Shown here: positions 13,038 to 25,067 of the stretch, piece after piece
Layout: the number at the start of each line of letters is the position of its first letter
Position numbering within the stretch: the stretch's first letter is position 1
Assembly (NCBI RefSeq): GCF_001949145.1
Contig: NW_019091357.1
Coordinates: 1,295,210 to 1,359,209, forward strand
Source of the DNA: Acanthaster planci
Lineage: Eukaryota; Echinodermata; Asteroidea; Valvatida; Acanthasteridae
Reading direction: 5' to 3'
Length of the DNA: 64,000 nucleotides
Made by a program: the position numbers and the translations under genes
The notes under the pieces: model-generated
Databases searched by the model: none
What the model was told of the DNA's origin: nothing
Seen by the model: the letters and a program-made list of their open reading frames with translations, nothing else

Positions 13038-13047
13038 GGGATTCCCC
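13038..13047 (+). promoter_or_regulatory. kB-type site upstream of IL-17-like gene a
   Basis: GGGATTCCCC matches the Rel/NF-kB consensus GGGRNNYYCC at every position and lies about 480 bp upstream of the TATA box of gene a. A handful of such matches are expected by chance in 64 kb, so location rather than sequence is the argument. Confidence 0.35.
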
Positions 13048-13518
13048 AGAGTGATTCACACCAGATTCCGATCTCATTACCGAACTGGCTACGCATAATT
13101 CAGCAAAACAGAAAGTTTACACGCTGTCTTCAGCGGTCCAAAATCTACGATAGGCGATATCACGACTGCCAGCGGAAGTGTGCATGTTTAGGGCGATTGA
13201 AAAAAAAACCAGTGACGTTTAACTACGTCCAAGCAAAACAGAAACCGGATTTTGAGGCGCGCACCTGGTACCCGGCGCTGGTTCCCGAGAGAAAACGCCC
13301 GTCACGGGTGTACCCGGGAGCCCAGGCTATGGTGGCGCTGTCTATGAAGTCATTGAAGCGGATCTCCGTACACGAACGGGCCTGTACTCTCAACGCTGGA
13401 AAATTACTGAACAAGTTAATTATCATAATTCACACGGAAGCACAGCCAGTATGAATTGCTCAAACATTACTTTGGAACTTATTTTTAAATATCTCTGTGG
13501 GACTTTTGTTTTGAGGTG

Positions 13519-13526
13519 TATATAAG
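13519..13526 (+). promoter_or_regulatory. TATA box of IL-17-like gene a
   Basis: TATATAAG lies 165 bp upstream of the inferred start codon at 13684. It is the same octamer used by genes c and e. A TCAGT initiator-like motif follows at about 13555-13559. Confidence 0.6.
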
Positions 13527-13543
13527 CCCTTAAAGATTCCACC

Positions 13544-13684
13544 ATGGAACATTGTCAGTTTAAACTCGAAGCCAGTTGCTCAGTTGATTCAGAGCTTTTG
13601 AAGTCTGAAGCTTTTGGAGTTCCAGTTTCAACATTCGTAACTCACACCACCAACCCTTTCACCGATCAGCTGCGAAACTCCTGA
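13544..13684 (+). other. Upstream open frame whose stop overlaps the gene a start
   Basis: An ATG in a strong context (CCACCATGG) opens a 46-codon frame that closes with TGA at 13682-13684. The last base of that stop is the first base of the gene a start codon (TGATG). If transcription starts upstream of 13544 this would be a termination-reinitiation arrangement. The TATA position suggests a start near 13550, which would leave this ATG outside the mRNA, so its use is uncertain. Confidence 0.3.
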
Positions 13685-16600
13685 TGGATACACAGGTGAG
13701 TACTATGCACATGACACATGCCTGCCATCCTTCAGAATAATTTTAGTCCTTCTGAAATTTGATTTGATCTCACTTATTTCACTTTACCTTGTTGACAGTA
13801 TGAACACTATCGAAAATTTGCTTCACGCACCCAGTTATAAGAACTTGTTGATTGTTTAAAATACTTTGTGTTAGGTTGTGAGATTCGGGAGGTGAGATCC
13901 TTGATTTTTTCATAGTGTTACAGTCAACGGCATGCCAGCTGTTAACAGGTGCATATCCCAGGCCAAGAGATTTGGTCTGCATGCATTGAAGAGCATGACG
14001 CAGTTTGTTTAGTTGGGCACCTCTTGTCGCTGTGCACACGGCAGCCATTTGTCAGACACGGTCAAAGATCAAAGATCCATACCTTGATCACAACAAACAG
14101 CACCGTCGGGTGTGTTTGGAAACTCCGTTCAGCTGAACAGCTATTGATGGCTGTTTGTCACAAACTTGGGTGGGTCATAAATGCAAAGAAACTGATAGCA
14201 ATAGAGCGGTGTTAAAAATCTTCTTGCCAGTTGTAAAATGTACCTTCGTAAAAAAAAAAGAGCTGCATAACAAATGTAATACATCTAAAAGATAACGCCT
14301 TCTATGGGGTTATATAAATAGCATTTGAACAAGCAATCGATTACTCAAAGGTAAAGATAGGCCTAAGTTATATTATTTTGTTATGCAGAAATACAGTTGC
14401 ATCAAAATGCCTTTTTTGGTAAAACTGAGCATCAACTCCAGCTTACTGCATTGCATGAAGACTTAAAAAAGGTCTGAAAGTATTGTTGAAAATTTAGGCC
14501 ATATGTCTGAAGTAGAGGTGAGGTGCAAATTCTGAAATTGGTGTTGATGACAACAAAATGACCCCCCCCCATTTTACAATATAAAACTGACACATTATAC
14601 TAACACCAAGACCCGAATTTACAGGATAATGCAGGAACCCTCAGGTAGATAGAAAATATGGGAGAGTAGATGACATTTACAAGGAAGCAGTTTCCAATCG
14701 TGTTCCCTGAAGTACATCTCATTTAGGGTAATTTGTTAAATGGGATGTCCCAACATGTCACTTAAAACGTTTAAACACAATCATTCATAAATTTTCTCAG
14801 TGTAAGCCTGCATTAATTTGTAATGAATTTTTATTTAATTCCTTTTTCGAAATTAAAAATTAACCTCACTTAGTCCAATATGGCCGAGTTGCAAATGAAG
14901 TTTTTTTGCCGTTATATGTACTGGGAATGCAAATGCTGGCCACTCGAATCCAGTGAGGAAATTCGAGAAATATTCAAAGTGGCCCCGAACAATAAGCTCT
15001 GCCAAAAATCTCTCTCGGTCCACGGAGAATCACTCGGTGAAAATTTTGTAGAAGTTCCACATTTTAAAAAGAAATACCCGTATCCATATATTTTTTCTGA
15101 TTTTGTCGGGAAAAGGTGCGCATCTAATTGACGATTTCTGAAAAGCACAACCTGCAAGGTGGGTTACGAAATATGTATCTTGAAACCATTGAAGTTCTGT
15201 TGGGATGAATTATATTCAAACTATTGAAAAAAGAGTTTCGGGTCAATCACTCACGTGCTTGCTCCTAAAGGGAAGTGGCGGGATAATTTTTGCATTTCCG
15301 TTTCCTCATCGTGAGCTGCTGGCCTGTGTAAGGTGACAAGTCCCGCGGTCTCACATGGACGAGTTTTGCTCCGTGCTATGCCATCATCGGGGACCTGATG
15401 TTATTCCCGGATTGCGTAACTGTACCTCTAACAGTCACGTTCTGAAGCCCATAAGACTTTGACGAAAGTCTTATATTTAGAAATTGCCTATGCGGCGTTA
15501 AGTAAAGGGGGTGCAAGGTCACATGAATAATTTCGAGTAGCCACCTATTCCCTTTGCCATAAATGCCCGGAATGACTTGCAAAATCCTATCACAAACACA
15601 CTGCTATCAAATTTATTGTGTACCATAACGCCCAAAATCAAAACACCACAATGGCAAACTTATGTACACGTATACAACTTTTTGTTCGTAGAAATTACTT
15701 GCTTGGGTGCTGTCGCCCACACGGTGAACTTAGGGTTATGACTTTCTATAGAATAACAATATATTTACTTAAATTATCCTCAATTTGCGTCAGGAAAGCC
15801 GGAACGTCCGTGTTCTTCTCATGTTTATGACAATCCATTTGAAAATACTCGGGTTTTTCCAAGAAGCACAAACCTGGCCTGGAAACCAAATCTTGCTTTG
15901 AAAAGAATTTGCTAAAGCTGAAGTATTAAGAGGTAATTTACCCACAAAGCATCACGTTTCTATTTTCATTTGGTAGTTCACGGCACTTGCTACTTCATGA
16001 ATTGTATCGTGCAGTTTCAGACGACAGAATACTAGGAAATTTATTTTTGGTTACTTGTGTGGTTACCTCATAGTTGAGGTGACCCACTGAATGAACCAGT
16101 CCACCGTCTTGTTATTATTGCACATAAATAACTGCATGAATACGCGGTACACCACCCCATTGAATGTGTGTGTGCACTGGTGGGTGATGTTTCGGTTATT
16201 ATTCAAACTGGCCGTTGTACCAACCTTACGCACAAGTGGTTCTGTGTTAGTTACAAAAGCTATCCAAGGTTTTTCCAGGGGCCCAATAAATTGCCTTTTA
16301 TAGGGGAGTCTCAGGGGAATTTCCCTTGGTCGTTTTAGATATGGCATGGCACAAAGTTTAGAAATAATACAGCTAAAACGTCTGAAAATTGCAGGAACTG
16401 CGCACTATTTGCGGATTAAAAATCAGCGATCAATTGTGCTTCCTACTCGAGGCTTGAAAGACTTTTTGTCAATTTAACTAATTCCATGAAATTTGAGAGA
16501 TAGGATATCGATTCTAGTCAAACTAGATGGTTGGAAATAAGGTGGAAATTAACTGGTAGGTTTCCACATGCAGTAAAACCTCTGTCGTCATAGTAGGCTA

Positions 16601-17187
16601 ATAGTTCGTGGTAATTCATTTATGGGAGGTAGAGTTTATTTTGGGTAATAATCTGCATTCTTGTTCCTGGTTTTCCCAACGCACAGGTAATCAAGTGCTT
16701 CTTTGGACTTTTCCTGACACTCGTCTTGCATGCCAGCCGGGTGCAGGCCAAGAGCATCCCTGGTTTGAGCGGGACCTGTATGTCGCCCATTTCCATGGCA
16801 TATCTATACCCGTCAACCAACACGCTGGCCCTGCACCCCATGCAGGAACCGCCATACCAGGACGACTCCAACCCCCCTCAGGCAACCTGCCCGGCCACTG
16901 TGGATGTCAACGATCCCCTCTCCAGGCGCTCCACCTGCCCCTTCGAGTACATCACCAACTTCGAGCGGGAGCGCATCCCAGCAGCTATCCAGGAGGCCCG
17001 CTGCCTGTGCGACGGTTGCTTGGACCCGTATACTGGTGAGCAATCCCCGGACCTGACCTGCCAGCCGATCAGGTACTCCATGCAGGTTCTGCGCAAGAGC
17101 ACAACAAGTCCCATCAACGGATTCGAGATGTACTCCCTGTCTCAGGAGGAGATCACCGTGGGTTGTGCATGCTCTCGACTCGTTTAA
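13684..17187 (+). CDS. IL17-like: IL-17-like cytokine, gene a (two exons)
   Basis: Secreted cytokine expected to act as a dimer on IL-17-receptor-type receptors. Exon 1 CDS is 13684-13695 (M-D-T-Q) ending at GTGAGT. Exon 2 is 16687-17187 after acceptor CCCAACGCACAG. The intron is phase 0, about 3.0 kb. The joined product is 170 aa. Residues 5-25 are the hydrophobic signal core (F-F-G-L-F-L-T-L-V-L), with likely cleavage after V-Q-A. The IL-17 domain shows C72-P, then C88-P-F-E-Y, R-I-P, A-R-C110-L-C112-D-G-C115, C129-Q-P-I-R-Y, V-L-R-K, and the terminal V-G-C164-A-C166. It has both core disulfide pairs of the family. The Cys that follows V-L-R-R in its paralogues is absent here (S-T-T-S-P), so an interchain bond may be missing or different. 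A donor-like CTG/GTGAGC (17034) sits at the exact position where gene c is interrupted. The exon-2 ORF is certain; exon 1 is inferred from frame, TATA box and signal peptide. Confidence 0.88.
16314..16325. promoter_or_regulatory. Palindromic kB-type site in intron 1 of gene a
   Basis: GGGGAATTTCCC contains GGGAATTTCC, a perfect GGGRNNYYCC match on both strands. It lies about 360 bp upstream of exon 2. It could be an intronic enhancer element or chance. Confidence 0.35.
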
Positions 17188-17275
17188 ATAAGATTGCTAA
17201 GTTCGTCGCTCTGGAAGTCTTTCTGGTCCTGCAATGTGTAATGATATGTTTCATACGGTCAAGAATCCGTGGCTA

Positions 17276-17360
17276 ATTTATATTTAGACATTTAGATATT
17301 TATAAAACTATTACTGTCTGTGAGCTTGAATTAAATTATTGTATTTATATTATTTATTTA
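17276..17360 (+). promoter_or_regulatory. AU-rich element cluster, 3' UTR of gene a
   Basis: Seven ATTTA pentamers occur in 85 bases, two of them overlapping as ATTTATTTA, beginning 89 bases after the stop codon. Clusters like this act as mRNA-destabilising AREs in many cytokine transcripts. An ATTAAA possible poly(A) signal lies inside the cluster at about 17330, so some of it may lie past the cleavage site. Confidence 0.45.
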
Positions 17361-20300
17361 AATTAAATCTCTGCAGCAAAAGAAAAACAGCAGCTTAAGA
17401 AAAAATGGAGACGAAGGAACGAAGAAGTGCGGATTTCAGAGTATTATCCACGTTTATAGTGTAATATAAGTTATACTGTGTGTTTACTCCCTCTGAGAAT
17501 GGGCTTGGCAGGGAAAACAGGGGGCAATGATTACTCATCCTTAAAAAATGAAGGAAGACGTGATGAAACAAACTGAAAAGAAAGGAAAGGTGGCGAAAAT
17601 TTCCACATTTCTCGAAAATACCTGGGAATTGACCCTCCATCCTCTGTTGTTGGTTTATCAATTTGAAGATGATGAGTAATTTGCCCCCCCCCCGCTCTTC
17701 GAAAGAGCTTAAGCCTCTTCCGGGCAACTCCCCCTGCCTACAAGCACATATTTTAATGTGCTTCATTTTCGACTTAAAACCAACAGCATGTGCTGATTCA
17801 GTGAAGTAGTTCCGTTATATGGAACGCAAAAATGAAATGACTTGTGAAAGTTTTTGCTAGTATTTTTCCAGAGGTATTTATTGTGACATGCAAAACAGTT
17901 GATTGGTCCTTAAATTATATTTATGCTATTTATAGAAAAGTATATGGGATGCATGTACATGTAATGCCATAGTATATTTATTATAATATTCTAAATATTT
18001 GACCTGATATTTATAAGCCTTTATTGTTTGCGTACATCGCTGAGCGTGAGCTGTTAATAATAGAGGGGCGGGAGATGGGGTACTTCTCCGTTTTGGCCAA
18101 ATTAACAGTAATTGACACTTACATTTTGTGCGTGAATCTGGAGCGTGGCATGGATATGATTTATATGTGCAGTTTTTACACGGTAGGGGTATAATCTTGG
18201 CAACACTGTTCACCACAGTTTGTGACGTGTTTTAGTCATTTTGCATATTATTTTGTAAGGTATTTAAACTTTCAATTCTAATATCTTGAACTGGTACAAG
18301 AATTATACAAAAACAATAACATTTTGAAATGAACATTCCCTTCGGGAACAGATGTGAGTTTATAATTTGATCAAGTGGTCAAGAATCAAAATTGTATGAA
18401 TTAAAACTTATCATTGCACCATAATATTTTATAAAAAATCTATTTAAAAAAACAGTAGTTTTTATTTTAATTGTGCTAGAAATATCTTTATATTTGAAAT
18501 GCATTCTAGGTTCATTTCATATATTATTGTTCTTTCGTATATATTGTATTCATTTACTCAGATTACCAAAGAAGTATGGTGGACAAAATAAGCAGTCTGA
18601 AGTGCAGGGTATGTAGGAGTACCCAGACTTATGTTTATTCTGTACCGTAAACGGCATGTGTAAACCTGCTGCGCGGGTTTATTTAAATCAAATGCCAACA
18701 TCGATAGTTGTAAAGACGCAATATTTCTAAAGCACAAATTTGACGCCGATTGCAAAGTAATCCAGAATATTGTTTATGCTGAGCATACAGTCATAGATTG
18801 ACGTAGAAAAATGAACATTGTCAAATTGTCACTTCACATGAGGAGCTGTAGCCCATACTCCAGTACAGTTGAACTGTTTTTGACGACGGCTCTTATGGCT
18901 CTGATACTACGAACAAGTGTCTCCTTATTGATACCCAGAGTTCTATGCAATAAATTGAAGGTATGCGGATCTTTCTGTCAAATCTTGTTTGCTGGTATTT
19001 CTTTCTTTGTTTATAATTAAACTACCAGTAAACTATGCCACAGGTTGTGTGAAAATGCACCTCTTCAAAAAATTGAAGAAAAATGTCCGAGATCGTGCAG
19101 TGTAGAGCATTGTAACATTCACAAAAGTTACTTAATGTGTTCTCTTTCTGCTAGTCATAGGTCAAAGGGTTGTTTATTTGTTTTATTTATCTCTTATTTA
19201 CCCTGGGGAGACCTCTCAGTGAAAAACTGATGTCCAGAGATGCCTAGCAATTACAGTAAAATCCAATAAAAACAACAATTCAAAAAAAATGTAAGAGTAT
19301 AACAACCAGTTAAATAAATATGCTAAAAACACACAAAATATTAATGTACATTAGATGAACATTAAAAACAGTAAATTTCTTTTACACCCATACACACAAC
19401 CATTAAAAAGGAAAAGCTTTGTAACTGTTTTTGAACTACATTACTACATTACAGTAGCAGGCAGTGGACATCTGAGACACGAACACAGGACACTGAATGT
19501 GTAAGCTCCGTGAACAACAAATATTCACTTTTACCTGAATTCGAGTTACTGAAAGGACTAACAAAGTTACCTTGGGAAACTGACCGAGTATTATATTAAT
19601 TTGCATCAAAGGTGTGAAAGAAACAGTTGCATAGTTGCAGTGGTAATGACATGGTAAGACTTTTGAAGACCAATATATTTAAATGAAACCTTAAAGGTGA
19701 ATGATCGGTGTGTCATTAACGACTGGGGATTCACATCCAAACGTAAGCGAAAAAAAGAGATGGAAGAAGAGTTATCCCTTTTAAACTACTTTTAAGCATA
19801 AGAGAAGGCTATAATAATTTCTTCCCCATGGTTTTTGTCAACCGTAAAATTCTGAATGGTGTAGAGAACGATATGGACAAAACTGGACTCGATTTTTTTT
19901 CTGTCCCAAGACGTTCCTTACACCACAAGCCTTATTTTTCTCTCTTGTGACTGAAAATAGAAACATTCCGTTGAAAACTACAACTTCTATCGTCATAGCC
20001 CTAAACTTCAAAGTGAGTAATGCCTGACCACCCAATGAGGGATTCCCCCATAAAACCTGGCGTAGCCTTTGTAAGGCCACCATTGGGTGGACCTCCAACC
20101 ACTTGACCCGTGTAAAATAGCCACCTCCTGCAATTATGCTGAATAACAATTTTACGTCATCTGACGTCATCCTTAACATGGTGTTACTCGTGTATATGTT
20201 CAACAAGGAATTATAAGTTTATCGCTATAATATGGTACCTTAATCATGTGATTTGCACGTTTGAAGCTGCCTTAATAAGAGAAAGAAATCTAGGGCATTT

Positions 20301-21827
20301 TTTCAATACTTGAAAAACAAAAGTTAATTCCACCTTCCCCAGAATAAGAGAAAAACGCGTCATTGATACACCAGTAGTTGTGATACTTTGAACTAAAAAC
20401 GAATAACTTGTACTTTTAAAAAGAGCAAAGGGGAGAAACACGAAAAGTAACTACCAGGTGTTGGTCAACAGGGCCTGTGTCAATGACAGATGGCTGTGCC
20501 AACCCCCATCACAAATATTCATGTATACGCCCACCATATAATAACAAGAAAGTACAGTGTGGGAACACTGATTTTGAACACTTCTCGAAAACCTCATCCA
20601 AAAAAGAACTGGTTGAGAAATTTGCTCTGTGTTATTAAAAAGGTAAATGGGAACGTCAAGTGTCTCTCGGCAAAATTGATCTCATGTGAGATGCTGAAGA
20701 TTCTAGATCACAGTCTTGAACTGTCACGTGATTTTCATTGTAATGGAAGCCGATTCCAAGTTGGAAACACTCTCTGCAGGTTCACCAGTGAGGCGAGGCG
20801 GATGCGTTAGCTATAATTTATTCTAATGAACATCGATGCCATTCATATTCGGTACTCACAAAATTTATGTAAGCCGTCCAGATAAAAAGAAGGAAGCAGA
20901 ATGCTTATGTGTGGAAAGGCCATTCAATTACAAAGCACGTGTACAACAGCTGTCCACCACACCCACGTGGAGGTTATAAGGAAATTTTTTTGGGGGGGGG
21001 TTAAAATGCCCAGAAGTCACCTGGTACGGTGCCACCACAGCCGTGTTGGCACCTGATCTGCAGGAGCACCTATGCCTGCTGAAGGTCACACTGCTCAATC
21101 GGCAATGTACAACTGAAGATTTCAACCTCTTTGCTGATGAAAGTCCTCGCTTTAATGGCTGGACTCGGGGGGGGGGGTTAAATAAAATATTATCATTTCT
21201 TTATTAGGTATCAAAGTCTTAACGTAGCCACCCACTCCCTCTTTCTGTCGGTGCGTTTTTTGCCAGAGAGGACCCAAAGGCTGGTTGGGGGGGGGGGAGT
21301 AGTTTTCGGTTGTTGTTATCTGTCAAAGTTCACGCAACTAACATTCACATTGGTGATGAATTCCTCATTAGGGCTCGCGCTTGACGGTGAAACGGGTTAT
21401 GCAAGCATGCAGTCCTATGCATTGATGTCTTGGCTGTGGCAAGCAATTGTATTAGTATCAATGAGAAGTATCTGTGGTCAAGAACCACTGCCTTCCATCG
21501 ACATCAGTACCACTAGAAGGTCACAGCTTTTCTATCGCCACATAATGAATTATATACATGTATCCCCTGCCACAATCGGACACCTGTTTCCCCCAGCGCC
21601 TGGAGAGTACGTTGGAAGATTCAGGACTGTTTGGGTTAATGTTTTACTTCTCGAGTTCCCTCTGTGAAGGAAACAAGGAACAAAATGGATATAATATCGC
21701 AGGAAATAAATTTATGAAATTTCCAGTCTTCCAACTTTTCCATGTTCGATGTTCCAGTCAGGAAGTCCGCCTTTTGTAAGCCACACCTAAACAGTTCCAC
21801 ATGTTCAGTATTGTTCTTGAAGTAAGC

Positions 21828-21846
21828 TGACGTCAGTGTGACGTCA
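21828..21846. promoter_or_regulatory. Paired CRE-like palindromes, copy 1
   Basis: Two TGACGTCA palindromes (21828-21835 and 21839-21846) are spaced 11 bp start to start. TGACGTCA is the full CREB/ATF site. The identical 19-bp arrangement recurs at 24659-24677. Confidence 0.4.
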
Positions 21847-24658
21847 TTCCCAAGGTACTAATTTAATAGGACCCTGGCAAAAAAGGAAAGTCTTTCTGCC
21901 AAAGAAACAAGTTGGTCTTGAAAGGTTCTTTTTTTGTCAATACAATTAATACGTAATTGTAACGACACGTGTACCTCTTACGCTACGGTTTTTCCTCTTC
22001 TTCATTTAGACAGATTGTGGAACACTTGCTGAAATTAATGGTCCATGATTTGGTACGTTTCCTGGATTTTATTTAATTTCAACAGCTGAAATCCCGAAGT
22101 GTATTTTCATCTCAACCGCCAATTCCTTTTTGGGAGGGGGGGGCTTGCTTAAAGTTACTGACTTCATTTTTCTAAAAACAAAAAAAAAATATTTTGATGA
22201 GAGAGTGATTTGGTCAACAGTTCGTTTTAGGAAAGCCACTTTAGATACAATTATTTGTTTTCGGATGGATTTTCACTTTTAGCCCCAAAGGTACCACAAA
22301 ATTGACACACTAGTTCCCAGGAACTATCGGTAATTTGTCAGTTTCCAGGACCTCGGGAAGGTAAAACACGACTATTCACCAGAAATAAAATCTTGTATTT
22401 TGTTTAATAATACCCTCGACATGTTATGTTGTTATAGGAAAAGGCCTGCACGTGTACCATTTTGGGGGAAGGGGCGGAATGTGTTAGTGGTAATTATCCA
22501 TATTGTTGTTAGCTATCGGGAGATGGGCGTCTCAGACTTTTCCCGGCACGTGCTTAAACTTATCAGTTATGTTGTCGCTATTATTAACAATGAATACATT
22601 GGGTGTTGATATTTGTTAATATTTAATATTCGTGTCATGTTCTGCTTTTTACACTTGAATAGCCGATAGGATTGTTGCTGCGTCCTGATGACGTAAATGA
22701 TGTTATCTTTCTATCTGGCACGCGGAACCCAGATTTCACCTCACACGGTTGGCAAGACAACAAAAGCATTCATTGTTAGTAGTGAAATAAAAGTGACAAA
22801 ATTGAGAAACCAAAATAATTCACTTTTTTCTCGGTTCAGCAATATCAGGCTCGTGTCTCTAAGTATGGCACATGACATGAACTCAACCGCCTTTCCCAGA
22901 AGGCATGTACAAATGAAAACTGTACTGCATTTTAGTATCAGGGACATCTGTACTATCACTGTCCGAATCCTGGTTTTAATTCCTGAGCCTGCTTTCTCGG
23001 ACTGAATTTCGGAAAATAGATCTTGGAAAGAGGGCTGACCTCAGTGTTAACTCTCGGTCTGAGTTAGAAACAGGACCGATTATAGCATTTAAAGCAAATG
23101 CATTGACAAATTACAATTTCCGAGTGGAAAGAGCGAACCTGGTTATATATTTTGCAGTAACTAATTTTCAAGTGGCCATTACGGAGATAACACTTGCCTT
23201 GCATCTGTTGACATTTATCATGCTTCGCTTTCGAGACTGTTGGGAGTTCCCTTTGCTACATGTTAATAAAATGATGTAAGCCGTGGTGACACAGCAATCT
23301 GTATTGCCGGCGTGTCATCCAGGGTTACCCCGACCCGAGCCCGACGGCGTCATTATTTAAAGAATCTATTTTGCGTCAAGCAAGCTCGAAAGAATTATTG
23401 TTGCATGGTGTACATTGTGTTTCCAACCGATACAGATAGCTTGGGTGTAGTAAAAACCAAAAGAAAGCAGTAGGCCTTCTAATGTAGTCATGTTGAGCAC
23501 AGAACCCCAAACCGCAAACTTTGGCATAATGGAGGTTTTTATATCAGTCCTCGATCGTGTGTGGCCTGTCCTCTCAGGCAAAGTGATGTGTGCAGTCATA
23601 CCTTGTAATCTTGTAAACGTAGTTTGTTGTTTTGTTTGTTTTGACTCTGTTTGTTTGGTTGTTATTTGTTCCGTTTCTGCTAGGAATGAACTTTACCCTC
23701 AAAACTACGTCTGTGTTGACTTTACTGACAGACCAAATACCGAATGTACCTGTTGTATCTTTATTTTCATAAGTGGTACCAGTCAGTGTTCTCAGATACC
23801 TAAATACAAAAGGGATATGGCGATGGACAAAACGGAAGATGTGTATCACATTTTCTTCATTGAACAAGCTTGTTTAAAGGCTAATCTATATTGATGACGT
23901 CTGAAATCTCACATGATCAATGAAACTTGATGGGGGGAGGGTGGCTCATAGTGCCTCGTTCAAGACATTTCCCTCTTGGCGAGCTAATGTTTCCGTCTCA
24001 ACAGCAACGCTAAACGGTCGTTTGTTGGTAGGGTCTAGCAATTTTAACTCGATATTAGCGATGAAAGCAATTGTCTAAGGCGCTTGCAACTGAATGGAGT
24101 CAGCTGTAGGCTTTATACGCCTCAGTCACCTCAAATCATGCTCCCTGAATCTATCTTATTTATTGAACACTCTTGAATGGGAAGGTGCCAGGCTATTTTG
24201 GTACGGTCACAGGTTTCGCCTCGCTTTGGAAATTGGTTGTCATGCTGTGGCCCTTTACATACTTTATAACTGCCCATCGGGGTACAAACCCGATAATCTA
24301 TGATCTACCCTCCATTGCATCATCTGCGCTTCCACACAATGTAAACGTTTTGAACATTTTCACTGGGATCACCTCACTTTCGAACCAAGACGGGGTAAAA
24401 TATCTTTACCGCCATGTGGTGTCCTGACTTCTACTCCTCGGTTTAGCAGATTGCCTCCAGGTTTCGAGGTTGCTGTTCTTGCAAAACTAAAGAAAGAAGA
24501 CTGGCAAATGACAATGGATAGAAATAGTTAGGTTTTAAGCATTAAAAAGAAATTGGTTTTTCCGATTTTTTCCCTACTGGAATATCACATTACCATTCAA
24601 GCAACCTAGATAAAAGGTTACACCTATCTCGGTGTCAGATATTGTTTCTGTTCTCCCC

Positions 24659-24677
24659 TGACGTCAGTGTGACGTCA
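24659..24677. promoter_or_regulatory. Paired CRE-like palindromes, copy 2
   Basis: The same double TGACGTCA arrangement and intervening bases as at 21828-21846, about 2.8 kb away. Flanks are not obviously alike beyond the core plus one or two bases (C before, A after). Confidence 0.4.
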
Positions 24678-24919
24678 ATGGATGTCACTCAACCTTAAGT
24701 AAGTACCTGGAGTTTAGAGCGAGCTAGCCTTGATCAGTCCGTACCACCGACAAACTCAATGTGGAAGTGGTTGTATATTTCCTCTTTTGAACCCAGACAA
24801 CCAGAAAATCAAACTCGGCTTATGAACTCAATTACTAGCCCAAACTGCCAAATGCGCCTTTCAAATTATTACCCCTAATATATGGGGCCGAATTCGGCGA
24901 GCGCAGACAGATGCCATTA

Positions 24920-25067
24920 TAGAGCACCAAAGCGTGACGTAACTGTGAACCATAAGGTGCAGTGCAAACGAATGGAGTACGCGCGCGTGTTGGTTCACGC
25001 GCTGGTTCTCACGCTAATGCCTTTTACACACTAATTGTGCGCGTGACGTATTCACTTCAGTACTATA
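24920..25067. repeat. MITE family A, copy 1
   Basis: About 148 bp bounded by inverted termini (TAGAGCACCAAAG at left; the reverse complement of the right end reads TATAGTACTGAAG). It is nearly identical along its length to 49060-49207, including the central ACGCGCGCGTGTTGGTT stretch and GCTAATGCCTTTTACACAC. It has no coding capacity. Confidence 0.85.

Larger units (their letters stand above)
17366..24919. other. Intergenic between genes a and b, no gene recognised
   Basis: About 7.5 kb between the converging genes a and b. It is AT-rich, with G or C runs at about 17684, 20991, 21169, 21287 and 22135. Open frames are short and lack motifs. The only site-like structure I single out is the paired CRE palindromes listed separately. 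Confidence 0.55.

Noticed and set aside
16608-17039. 143-codon frame overlapping gene a exon 2
   Set aside because: Out of frame with the IL-17 domain and without motifs; GC-rich coding sequence opens alternative frames.
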